Assembly (NCBI GenBank): GCA_030159075.1
Contig: BROG01000025.1
Span: 1,101,001-1,165,000, forward strand
Length of the DNA: 64,000 bases
Reading direction: 5' to 3'
Origin: Atrina japonica
Lineage: Eukaryota > Mollusca > Bivalvia > Pterioida > Pinnidae
The position numbers were made by a program, and so were the translations under genes. Each line of letters starts with the position of its first letter. The stretch's first letter is position 1. Under the pieces are notes generated by a model. The model made no database searches, had not been told where the DNA came from, and worked only from the letters and a program-made list of their open reading frames with translations. Shown one piece after another: positions 26,901 to 40,700 of this stretch.

Positions 26901-29900
26901 TTTTTTGGCCTCTTTTGTAACAAGAGTTGAGATGTTTTGAGGAGACAACAAAGCTCGCCAAAATGGGTGTAAATTTTCAAAATAGATATTTGACCCACAG
27001 CTGTCAGGTTTTAAGGTCAAAAGACTGGTAAAATTTTGATTCCTTCAGCTCTGGTTAAAAATTTTGATAAGTAGGTCAAAAGTCAAGGTGCCATATGAAA
27101 GTTTTCATCATAAGGAATCTATAAGTAAAATATCTGAACCCTGTCCCTTGCCCGGTTAAAGTTTTGTCTATAGATACTGACGACAACAAATTGACGATAA
27201 CAGGGGTATGGCATTAGCTCTCCGGACTTTCTTCCCAGCAAGCTAAAAGCTATAACTTTGATATTGTTTATAATGTTTATAATACAATATGTGGATCCTC
27301 AGATCATTTAATCTGTAAATTTATATATTATGCATTTATCTATAGACATACAGATCTTATAACATTCCGATTATATAATGTGTAGATCTTTTAATCCTAT
27401 AATATGTAGGTGTGGTTTGTACAATCTTTTATGTGAATCTACATCTTATTGTAATTCATTTTAGTTGGAAATCCATGGAAAACCGAAGCTATAGAACTAC
27501 TCCTTAACCACTTCAGTGCGTCTGACGGATATATCCGTCATCAAAAAAGTAAATCAAACTGAAAGTCCTGAAAGGCAAGTCCTTTGTCAAATCTGAATTG
27601 GTGAATTTATAAAATAATATATATCTGTATGTACATGCAGTTACTGTTTAACCTGGGAATATATATCCTTGATGTACTATAATCAGAAATTAGTATAGGC
27701 TGTCGTATACCATGTGCATCTTTAAACCAAAACATTTATTTGAAATATAAGAAATTAGTGGATGTTTATATTTTATTATGCATCAGTAGAAATTTATACA
27801 TTTTATGATACCGGTATGTTTACAATGTCATTACAAAACAGCAGACATACAGTCGGACTTAGATTTACAGGACAGGAAACCCACCTCCCGCCGGTTGGAC
27901 TCAAACTCACAATCAAGAGTCGAGCATGCTACTGACTGAGCCAGGCTGGCTCCTGTTTATTTACAGAAATGACAGTATTTTTCTCATGGAATAATTTTGT
28001 AAATTCTGTAATTATTCTTTCAGTCTAATGAAATATGTCAAAATTTACCTGAAGTTATTTTATACTCCACAGAATAATTATTTTCTCAAAATAAACAAAA
28101 GTATATCTAAATTTCAAATGATTAAAAAAATTAATTCAATTTCTTTCATGTAAACTTAAAATATTTGAAATATTGCTTAAATTAGTGGATTCTGTGTGCA
28201 TTTAAATATTGTTGGTTTTATATAAAACAAAGAAGAAAATAACATAAGTCACAAATATTTATGTCCAATGGCTGTAAATCTATCACAACTTTCAACAGCT
28301 TTGAAAAATGTTTCATTATTCAGTTCCCTTTACTCCCTAATTTTTTAACAGAAAAACGTTTGTTCAACAACCTTAAAATTACTTTGTTATTTGGTATGTA
28401 AAAACGGAGTAATAAATGTAGATCAATGTCTCAAATACGAATTGGATTAAAAAATTTAAACACTGGGTCAAACTGATTTAAAGTCGAAACACCTGTGGTA
28501 CGATGACCAATGTAAATACATCAACTAAAACCACCTGGCTAGACTTAAAAACTCTATTATTGGCAGGAATCATGCAATCGTTAGCTGCATTGATGCTTGT
28601 GCTATCCGAGCAGAACCATGATTGAGTAAATTGGTCTTTTATTCTCTCATGAATGAACAGAATTTACAGCATCACTTACTCGATGTCAGACATTAATGGT
28701 TTAATAGTGAGTTTGTCTATTATTACTTCCACGAGTAAACTTGAAAACTCAAATAATCTATCAGTTAATTAAAAATTCATGTTGTATGAGGAAAAAGGAA
28801 ATGATCGATTCCAGTTTCTAAATAACGCAAATTAAAATAGGTATCACTGTCAAAATCTGCAAAACTAAACTGAGGGAATTCCTCTTTTCAACAAGTGTCC
28901 TACGTCACGTGACTATAATAATTCCTCACCGCATTTTTGACTGCCTTAGTTGTTGAATTTTAGTTTCAATGAGGTATCAAGTTAAAAGAAATGGTGTCCT
29001 AGTTCAGGAATTATAAAAAGAGAGTGTGCAAATGAAACAAGATTCAAATCAGACACAAAGAAGTATTCTAATGGTTGAATCAGAAAATCCTATGGCACAT
29101 TGATTTTTTAATAGGGTTGCTGACGATGCTTAATTGAGTACACGGTAAAAAAACCCCAGGAGTTCTGAGCCTGTCATAGCAATAAGGCCTTGCCTTAAAA
29201 AAAAATCAGAACATCATGTCTGCACTTTTGATTGGTAAATAAAATATAGAAACCCTTCTGCATAGTATTTTTTATTGATTTATTTGCTATAGTTGTCATC
29301 TGCTATGTTAATCAGAGTCCAAAATACTGACCCTTGAAAACTAGCAATGATGTGCCATAATATCTGTTTACATGTAGCTAGCGACATTAATTAAGCAACA
29401 TTAATCAAGCAACGTCGTGAAAACAACGCTGCATCATAATAAACACTGAAGTGGTTAATGTCGGACAAAACATGAGTTTCTGTTTCACTAAGATGGGACT
29501 ACAGTTAAACCTGTCATGAGATCACCCTTTCTTCTACTGGAATGTGGTCTTCAAAGACAGGTAGTCTCTCAAAAGAGGTTTTATTTACAGATATATGCAT
29601 CTGAGAGGATTTCAAAATGTGGTCACAAAAGACAGGTGGTCTTTCATGATGGTGGTCTCTCAAGACAGGTTCTGCTGTAATACAGACAACTGTCACTTTG
29701 ATACAAGTTCTTACCCCCTGTGTTCCATCTCCAAAGTTGTAAGTGATAACATGAGCACCAAACTCTTCAAATCCTGGTAGATGCAAACTTCCACTAAAAT
29801 CCACTTTCATATATCCTTCTGGCTGGTTTCCCCTTACAACACCATACACAGTTCCACAAGTTGGACAAACTGGTTTAAACTGGAATTGCATTTCAATACA

Positions 29901-31693
29901 GTCCGCACAGAAAATATGAGAACACTTGCTTAGAACCTTGAAGTTTTCATCTACATGATCCATGCAGATAACACAAGTAATGTTGGAGGTTTCAATACTC
30001 TCATCCAAGGTTGGGCGTTTTTCTTCTGGTAAACCTGTGACTGATTCTTCAGTTTGTTTTGATACATTATCAATTCCACTAGTTAGAGAAGTGTGTCCAT
30101 CTTTACAACCAATACCTTTAGTATACAGGGCCAGAGAGGTGTGCCCACCTCTGCTATCAATACCTCTGTTATGTTGGGTCAGAGAAGTGTGTCCACCTCT
30201 GTTATGTTGGGTCAGAGAAGTGTGTCCACCTCTGTTATGTTGGGTCAGAGAAGTGTGTCCATCTCTGTTATGCTGGGACAGAAAAGTGTAATTGCTACCT
30301 CTCTTATGCTGGGCCACAGTATGCTGAACTTCACATAGAATCTGCTCTCTGCGACTTGTCACATAATTGAAGAACAAATCCGTTAAAGTATGAGTTGCTT
30401 CTTTATTTTTGTTGATAATGTGAACTTCCTTCAGAGGGCATTCTGGACTCAAATCTTTGAAGAAATCTATAATTTGTGTATGCAATGTGGCAGCAACTTC
30501 GTTTCTCTTCCTATCATTTCCTGAAATAAAGATAAACGGGTGTAATTCACCATGCTACACAGTTGCTTCCCTTGATACATTTATCAACAAGAGTAATAGT
30601 TCCTGAACACAAAGTTTAATGAGGCAACAAAATTATTATTGTGATTTTTCTATCATTACTACTTGTACCTTATGTACAATAACAAATAAGATCTATACAC
30701 AGACATAAAGAAAATCTTATATTCCTATATTTTTTGTGAAAATAAGGTCAGGTCCAGTGTGGTATGCATATACAAATAAATTAGATTTAAATTAATTACA
30801 AGTTGTAATTGCAAGTGAATAATTGCCAAACTTTTTTTTATTGTATATCAATTTAAGTAGTAAAAAGAAAAGATGATTTGAAAAAAAAACCCACACACTT
30901 AATGACCCTTTAGATTATATGTGTACATATACATTATCATTGAACAAAGTAAAAAGTTTAAATACAGGTACGATTTACAGATTGCTGAAGAGATATCTTG
31001 CAGAACGAAAATATAGTAAAACCAAAACCATCCAGAAAAGTTCGAAATATTGGTGGTTCAACTCGTAAATGGTGACCAAGAATCATAGATTTTTAGTTTC
31101 AGAGGTTCAATAAAATATATTTGACTGCTTCGAAACCGTAAAGGACATATACAGTCATGATTTCTAATAATTAGAGCTAAATTTACATAATTGTTTGTGA
31201 AATTAAAACTGAGTTTATATGAGAAGGAGAAAAATTTGTAAATTTTGACTTCGAATTATGTGTAGGAATTTTGGATGTTATATTATTTACATGTATAAAT
31301 GGACCCAAAATTTTATTCGAAACATTGAGAAATTTGACTGCTAGAAGTTTGAATTTTAAAATTGTTTATAAGTAGCATTAAATAACAAAATAATTTGAGA
31401 CTTTATCAACAGTTCGAAACATCGATAAATTTGACTTCTTGAAGTTTGTTTTATCAAAGTTCTATTGTTCATAGGACTGTGAAGGATATCTTGTCAAAGA
31501 AACATGAAAGAAATGTCCTGATATTTGCGTTCCATATATTTCCAAAACCAATTAATCATTTTAAATCTGATATTTATTATTTAATTTAAAACAACAAGAC
31601 AATCTCTTTTGTACATAATATAATGATTTTTGTGTTTTATTTACTTCAATAGAATGCATATGTTATGGGTATATAAATTTTTTGATAGTATAA

Positions 31694-31746
<53 letters not shown>

Positions 31747-34700
31747 GAGACAGACAGAGACAGACAACGAAGGAACAAATGGGGGAACGAGTGAATGAGA
31801 AATCTAACAAGAGATTGAGACAGAAGAGCATATAAGAGAGACAGAGAGAGAGACAGAGAGACAGATAGAGAGACAGAGAGACAGATAGAGAGACAGAGAG
31901 AGACAGATAGAGAGACAGAGAGAGATAGAGAGACAGAGACAGAGAGAGAGACAGATCGAGAGACAGAGATACAGATAGAGAGACAGAGACAGATAGAAAG
32001 ACAGATAGAGAGACAGAGAGAAAGACAGAGACAGATAGAGAGACAGATAGAGAGACAGAGAGAGACAGATAGAAAGACAGAGAGAGATTTACCTGTGCCA
32101 AGCAATGGTACTGCCAGCGAATGAACGCCAAGCTTAACGGCTTCATGTAAAACATTTACATAACATTTCAAAATTTTTGACAGACACTCAGCATCAGAAA
32201 TCTTATCTGCACCAAATGATGGGGTAATTGCGAGCAGTGCAAAACATGTGTATTCCAAAGTGTTTCCTGTATCTATTGGAAGAACGTCTCCATGTTTTAT
32301 AGGTTTTCTCCGATTTTTCTCGTCTTTGACATTCTTCAAATAAGGTTTTCCTCCGAGTTCCTTCATTTTACTTGCAATGTGCCCTCTGTGATGCAAATGA
32401 GGATCTTCCCCAAAAGCAATAGCGTGTACCTTAGACTTTAGAATGTCACCAGTATATACCAATACTTTCTTGTCTTTTTTTAACTCATATTGAGTAATGT
32501 GGATATTCCTAGAACTGTAGTAGGATGACATCATGGGATATTCTATTTTTATCTTTAAATCGGCTCCCTCTAGGTCTGTTGTTTCGGTAACATCTACTAC
32601 ACGTGCCTCCGAGTTGTCCACTGCTATGGTTACTGAAGAAGGAACGGTAATATGAATATTTCGGAAGAAGTTCCCAAAACTATGCTTGATGACAGCTACA
32701 GTCTCTGGTACACAGTCGACAAAATGAATTTCTTTCAAAGTCGAGTTGGTTGATTTTAAAGAAGAACTAGCACTGACAGCTCCTATAGCATACTGCTCTG
32801 CACATATTTCCAATGGAATACCAAATATTCCTAAATAAAGGAAAAAATTACACTTGAAATCAGAGTTCTGAAAAAATAATTCATCTAAGACACATTCAAC
32901 AAATAACAATTTGAACATGAGCTTTCCTTTCAATTTTTTCAAATTTTTAGGAGCATTAGTTGATAAGTGACTAGACAATTGTGATTCAAAACATGAAGCC
33001 TCAATGCTCTTTTCAGCGTGGCTTGACAAGCTTCAAGTCCAATTGGAACCTAAGCTGATTTTGTTTTCCAGCTCACTTCTGGAAAGCTGGTGGCATTTTC
33101 CTGGGTACATTTTAATTGGGAATTCTTCCCCACCATTGAAAATGGTGACAATCAGATAACCAAAAAAGTTCCGTGGGCATGGCATAAAACACTATTAAAC
33201 CACAAAAAAAAAAAACCATAGTGAAACTCATTTTTGAAAACTACATGCATGGGAGAACTTGGAAATATACATGTACAAAAATAAAAAAGAGTTAGTGATA
33301 ATAATGATGAAATTGAAACTGGAAATGCTAAGAAAACCTTACTTTGATCAGAAAATAGCAATGGTAAATGTTATGTACTGAGATTGCTAGGCAACACAAA
33401 TGAAATAAACATTTTGTTTTAAAGAATTATTGGTGGGAGGAGTGTACATATCTCATTATCTGGTTCCAAACCTCAAGTTCAAGTGAAACTGCACTTTTAG
33501 GTGTTTACAATGGATACTCAACAGTGTAAAGAGTTTATTCATGGTCACTATTAACTAGGACACTATTATCTAATGTCTGAAAAACCTGGACATTTTACTT
33601 TTAATGGTGGATGTTTAATGAATAATTGTCTGTGCCTATATTGGCATTGGGTCAAACAGGTATCCTTGAAATAAATCATTAAATATTAAATTGAAAAACT
33701 GGAACTTAATTTACCTGAACTAATTGCTGGTATTCCAACTGATGTCATGCCCAAGCTAGAGGCTTTCTTGATGCACGCTTCTACAGCTCTTTGCAGCTGT
33801 TGTACACATTCTTGTGACTTTTTTTCTTTCCACTCTGGTCCTACAGTATGTATAACACAGGCATAGGGGAGTTCACCTGCGCCTGTGTGACAGCATTCTC
33901 CTACAGGAATGGTCCCATGCTTCCCGATATAATCCTTACACTCCTGTCTGAATCCAGCCCCGGCAGCAGTAGATATAACGTGTGCTATTCCTCCGCCATG
34001 ATCTAGGTAACTATTGGCAGCATTGACGATGCAGTCCACCGGTACCCTCAATATACTTTCTTTGTATACATATATCTGTATGCCTTCTGGGGTGAAAAAT
34101 GTCCCCACATCAAATCGTGAATCTACTGGTAAAGGACTGGTCATACCACAAGCTTCGGAATGGCATCCTTCACTGCTGGATACAAGATCTAAAGATTTTA
34201 CGATACTTTCTTTGGTTTCCTGGACCCTCTGATGGGTCAATCCAATTATCTGAAACATGTTTGACTTAGAATCTGGCACATAGAGTAAAACATCTATGAA
34301 ATACTGCTGATGTCTTCCAACCATCTGACTGAGACTTTCAGTCACCAAATATCTTTGAGGAACGTCAACAATATCAATACAAATAGTTTTGCTCAGCTCT
34401 TTCAAAAGACTTTCAATTTCCCTGGCTTGTGATCGAGTTATATCCTTTGGTCCAGAGAGTAGTATTTTGTCCCCATCTCTCTTGTAGCTCATGTTTACTT
34501 CAGAATGAAGCTTCTGCAGATATTGTCTCTCAAAGAATAGAAATCCCTCATAAATGTCCCGCGTCACATTTAGAATTTCAACTTCCTCATCGCCACATAT
34601 CGACCTTGGATCATCCAATGGCGGAATGTCAAACAATTGTGGGTTATCTAGATCTATGATGATATCTGGAATGACATCTTTGTTTGCAGTGACGCACACA

Positions 34701-37700
34701 ATCAGAGGCTGAACTTCAGTCGGTTTGAAGATATCTATGACCAGAAAAAATAAACAGAATAATATGCTCATCAGGGCTATGTATTGGCCAAAGTATATAC
34801 AATACGATATTTTGATTAATGATACCCAATATATTGGATTTTATATATGCTTCATAATTTAGAGATTATGAAAAGAAAACGATAATGAGTGTTTTAAAAT
34901 TTAATTTTAACAAAATACTGAAAGAGGGTCTGTGTGAATCCATGAACACAACTCTTAAATTGATCGACATAATTAAGTGGCAGTATTTAGACGAGTTATT
35001 TTCTTCCAAAATGTAAGAGCAACCACATGGGTTCAAACAGGCTAATGACAATCTTATGGCTTTAAAAATGTTTTCAAAAGTGCTAAAATCTCTTCAGTGA
35101 AAATTGTCAATTTCATATTCATGCTGTAATATTACTAAACTTATGACATTTGCAAGCTTTCAACTGCTGATATTACTAAAATGAAAATCCTGTTGGCCTC
35201 ATATTTTTGTTCTTGTGATGGCGGTTTAAATAATAAAAAAAAAAATAGTTTGTTTTGCTTCTTGAAGTATCTTCAGTAATATGATTTTTATAAACATACT
35301 CCTATACTTTTCAAGCAGATAACTGTCTGTTTCCAAGGTCAACAACCCGACAGAAATCAACAATTTCGAGATAATTGATTGAATACACACCGATCCTGAT
35401 TTTGTGTTGATGTCATCCTGAACCCGACATTTTATGACTTGTATTGATGGTCAAAGTATTGAGTATCGATATAAAATCAAATATCGACAAATACTGATAT
35501 ACTGATACACTGTATATGCTAATTAACAGCGATTTCCATGTTGTCCTAGCTATTGTGGTGATGACAACAAAGGTCAAATCCATTCAAAACTCGCCATATC
35601 ATGGGAGATACTTTATGTGTATCTAAATAAGCGTACTCATATTTTAGTGCTATCAGGGGTTATAGACTAATTAGCCCAATCTTAAATTTGCACAATTAAT
35701 TTCGTCAGCTTTGTCATGTATACAGAATGGCAGGATGGGGAAATATTAGCACTGTCATTGAATTAGCGCAATGACTTGACCCCCGAAGACGCTATTATTA
35801 GAATAGCGCTAAAATTAGTACATGTACAGTAACTCACCATTTTTGTTTTCATGATCCAATTCTTTGAGGGCACTAATAACCGGAGAAATCAGATGCTGTC
35901 CAGCAATACAAATTTTCACTTTCTTCAGACATGGACGATGTTTCTGCTGGCTGGCTAGATTTTTCATTGCCATGTAGATGGCCTTTGTGTACTCTTTACA
36001 GTTCTCAGACATCGGATCTGTAACGTAACCATTAGTATAGCAATGATTATCCTCTGTTTTGCAGAACTTTTGTCATAAATTTTAAAGCAAACAAAACCAA
36101 CAAGATTCTTTAATTATCAAAACATTTCAATTTTTGATACATTTTATTTAGAATTACACTTTAACTCATAAATTCCAGCAGTCACATTTTGACTCATCCA
36201 ATTCAATAAATAGTATGACCCACTGTCATAATTCAGGAGTGAACAAGTTCATATTACATGTAAAATTATTATGAGATTTAGATTCTAATCATACACCCCT
36301 GAATTCTGACAGTGGACTTAACCATTCTTTGAAATGGGCAGGTCCAAATGTGACTTTAGGGCTTGATGGGTTACTGAATAAAAATAACTTGAACTTAAGA
36401 TTCATTGGTTGCTTGTGGTTATTTTCAAAATCATAATAACCAGATCTTGAACTGATCATTTGATTTTGTATAACAGAATCTCATGGGTTATCAAACACAC
36501 TAAATCCTTTGAAACACAAATAACTTGCATACTGTAAATCATAAAGGGACCCGCTAGACATACTGTATACCTGGTCATTTTTCCCTAAGTTACTTTCACC
36601 CTTTTGTGACAGAAAACATATTCACCTCATGTCAAATTTGCCCTAAATCACCGTAGTCACATGGTTGTCAAGTATGTCTGTGCTTCAAATATCTAGCTTG
36701 AATATTTTGCTTTCATTTTAAATTTGCCCTCATATCTAAGGTCGGAAATGGTGAAAATCAAATGGCACCAAAACTTTACAGTCTGTTGTTATACAGATTG
36801 AAAAAATACTGATACTCTTTTGATATCTACAAGTAGATATACTTACATGTATATACAAACGCCTTTGTTATCATCAACATAGTATCTTACCTGATACACG
36901 GAGAGGTATTATCAAAGAGCTCAAGTCGTTTTCCTTCTCTGCCAGATCAAATGCCATTGAGAAAACTTTAGTGATAGTTGAACCATTGCCATACACATGA
37001 ATTATTTTCTTTTGGGGCAAGTCGCCAGCTGGGGTTACATACATCTGCCTCTGGGACATCTTGAAATCTACAAAAAAGATTATTCAATTAAAATGTGTAA
37101 CACATAAAAATATCAGGTATCAAGATTATCATCATCATCATCATCAATGCTTTTGTAACAAAAATATTCTTATCATCGTTGTTGTCATTATCATCATCAA
37201 TGTACATGTATCATCATAATCAACAATGTCACCATGAATGCTTTGGTAACACAGAAATAAAGTTCACCCCCGTTATATTGCCCTACGTTATAACGCAAAA
37301 ACGCATAACCCCGCTATTTCTTGAAGAACGGATTTCCTCCTATATAATTCCCTCGTTGTAATGCCAAAACCTGCATACCACCATCTGCCACCGATTCTCC
37401 AGTACAAATGGTCATTTATACCTGTTCTGTTAAATCCCTTGAACACATCGCCAGAACAATTGAAAAAAACAGGTGTGAGTAAAATTGTTAGCTGACAGTA
37501 GCTTGTTTACTTTATACCTCGACTGCAAAGGGAGATAACTCAAATATCGAGTGTCATAAACTGATATCCAGTTGTAAAGAGCTGTTGAAATCTGTCGGTC
37601 TTGCCAGCAATTGTCTATGTCTAATGAAACAGCTGCTTGTGTCAGACAAAATGTCCGACAACGATGCATTGTTGACAAGTTGTATTTTTTAAACCCTTCA

Positions 37701-40700
37701 CTTCTGAAACATCCAAAACCACTTGCTAAAAACCTCTCATTATTGTAGTTCCTAAATCGACTGCAAATATTTTGATGCTGTATTACTGTAGCGTTCAAAA
37801 TTATTTGTACTTTCATTTTCTGAGAACGAATCTCTCACAGTATACGAGACTACAACGTAATATCTTGTTATGAAAAACATGGCTGATTACAATGAAAATC
37901 TGTGTCAGTTAAGAGGGAAAATATGAACTGAAATGAAGTGATTGGATCGTCTCACTCAATGACACTTTGCCATAATGGCGGCACGGTACATGAAGGATTA
38001 CTTAAGAGTATTTCCGGGGATTTTTTATGTAGATATGGACGCAAGAAAATGACTTTAAACTTAATCAGATACAAAACTTGGTTTCTTCAAAACCAGATAA
38101 AAATAGACTGTTAATTGTTGATTATTTCTTTGTCTTTATGTACATCAATTGCACTGTAAATAAAGTTTCTAAAAAAAAAAACAGCGATATATAAAGTGTA
38201 ACTTTTGATTTATATATTGCTCATAGTATGTTGCAGTAGTGAAAGGGAAAATTAAAAATGCGTCCAATCAATGCAATTTGTGTTTTAATGTTACTAACAG
38301 TTTAAGATCCCCACTGAGTGTCTAAGCGTAAACTCTAATTGCATCTGATCAGTGTCACCTGTGTGTTAATCCCTGGTGAGTATCTAAAAGTAATCATCAA
38401 AGTGTTTTTTAAGATGCAGATACAGTTTTCGGTACAGTCGTTTTGATACATAGACAGTTTGGTTACACAAGTGTGAGCAAGATGAGAGTGAGAATGAGAG
38501 AGTGATGAGTGAGATTTTGTTTGAAATGGAGATTAAAATATGAAAAAATGAAACAAAAAACAGTTGGATCTATATTATTAGTCTTTATCTCAGTTTCAAA
38601 CAAAATTTATGGACTTGCTTTTTTGGACTGACAGATTTTCATTCGGACTGACTGATTGTAAAAGTTTGTCATTAAAAATGTCTGACAAGATTTTGAAGTT
38701 TTCAACAGCTCTGGTTGCATAAACAAAGTGTAGAAGTTAGACGGGCACCAGTTTACGAGTGTCACAATTTTCAAATCTCGTTTCCATGAAAAAATCGTCA
38801 CGTCTTGTGTCAAAAAATAATTATGAGTAGATGAGAGATATATAAACTTAAACCTTTTGTATTACCGGCCTGTCATTGAGTTACTTCAAACTAAAAAATG
38901 ATGAAAGTTAACAGTAGAAATGTTTCCAGGTTAATGTTAGAAACAGATTTAGATTTTTCTGGCCTTAGAACATATACTACTACATATTGTGGACGACTTA
39001 ATTTTGGCCATTTCAATACGGTGGTAAAATTGTCCAAACTTATACAAATAGACAAAATATCCAATATTTACAATTATGAGTTGTTAACAGGCTATGATAT
39101 ACTACTGGGACTAAAGACATGTCATGATGAAAATGACCACACCTCGAAAATAGTAAACCTCAATATATTGCCAAATCCATTATACCGCGAAAATTCAGGA
39201 AAACAAAAGGTGGTGGTGTATCGGGGGTGAACTGTATAATGAAACAAGAAACCCCTAGAAGCAGAATGGCCTAATTAGGGCTTTTCACTATAAATGAAAA
39301 GATCTAGTTATTGTTGTGTTTCTTCTTATTATTATTATTATTATTTGTGTGGACAAAATTAAAAAAAAACTGGTACATCATATCATAATAACATTTACAC
39401 GTATGAGTTCAGTTAGATACCGGCTCCAGCTGGTGACTTAGCGGTACGTGTTCATTAACCTGATAGGGTCCAGGTCCGTTTTTTTCAATTTTTTGGGATG
39501 TTATAGATCAGGGAATCTACCAGATGGATTTTGATGCGCATTGAGATCTTGATAGTTCATTGTTTGCTGATTCTATAATGTGGTCTCCGTTTTTCTCTAT
39601 CTCTCACGGGTTCAGAGATATAAAGGGCCAAAGTGGTCAAAATTGACCCCTAAAAATTATTTCTGAAACGAGGCCGAATTTCGAAAAACAAAGTTCAGAT
39701 ACGGAATCCTGAGCACATTTTAAGTTGAAAACATGTGCCACTCGACTTTTTGGATCAGGTCCATATTTAGACCCTTTTTTGGTCCATTAAGTTTTGGGCT
39801 CTTTTTTCATCATTTTTGTACCATTTTCACACAATATGTGTCACATTAAGTTTCAAACGTGTTCGGAGAGTTTCATGACATTTCAGAGGTCAATGATAGG
39901 TCCATGGCTCTTGAACGAGTTTTGGCCCTTTAACCAAAAACTTGGTTCTTTTTCATTCAACATATGTAATATTTTGACAAGTATTTTCAAAAGACAGTTA
40001 TATTGTTAGATACAAAACACGTTCATAAAAAATTAAAACTTTTCAAGATATAAGAGTCCAAAATGATAAATCCCTAAACAAATTTGGTCGGGCGTAACAC
40101 AGTTTCGGTCCAATTTCTAAAATGATTCCAATCAAACTACACAAAATGATAAATCATATATTTGTTCTTCGTTGATTAGATTTTGGTGAAGATCAACCAT
40201 AAAACAAGGGTCTAGGACCTAAAACTGTTTTAGACCTTTTTCAAATTTCTCTCTTACGGACGAGTTAACACATACAATTTTTTGATTAGAGATACTATAA
40301 TTCATTGTCTATTAGATCATTAATGTAAAAAATTCCTGAAAGTAAATCTTTATTTAGAAATAAGGGGTCAAAATATTTTATAATGTAACTGATTCGGGTC
40401 TAATTTAAAACATGTAAAATGAAGCCAAGCCAGATAGCAGACGAAAATCCAGATGAAACACTACGAAATTACTACTATTTTCCGTTGTTCAATATCTCAG
40501 AAACTAAAAATTTTTTTTGTATACACAAATATATTAGACTTTTGTAAGGAACGGTCAAAAGAATATCTGTGGCAATTTTCAAGGTCATCAGTTCAAAGGT
40601 GAAGGTCACAGCTTGATTTCAAAATTTCAACACCATATGCAGGTAATTGTGAGATATTTCTACTTAAATGTGGATAATTGACAATGGGAAAGCCAAAATC

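Noticed and set aside
29962..30338. Plus-strand ORFs opposite exon 13
   Set aside because: Shadow frames of the minus-strand 33-bp coding repeat.
33029..34771. Separate genes starting at the Met residues upstream of exons 11 and 12 (about 34771 and 33029)
   Set aside because: Those Met codons lie in intron sequence before good acceptors. The exon phases join the neighbouring exons and complete macro D, so the longer ORFs are read-through of introns.
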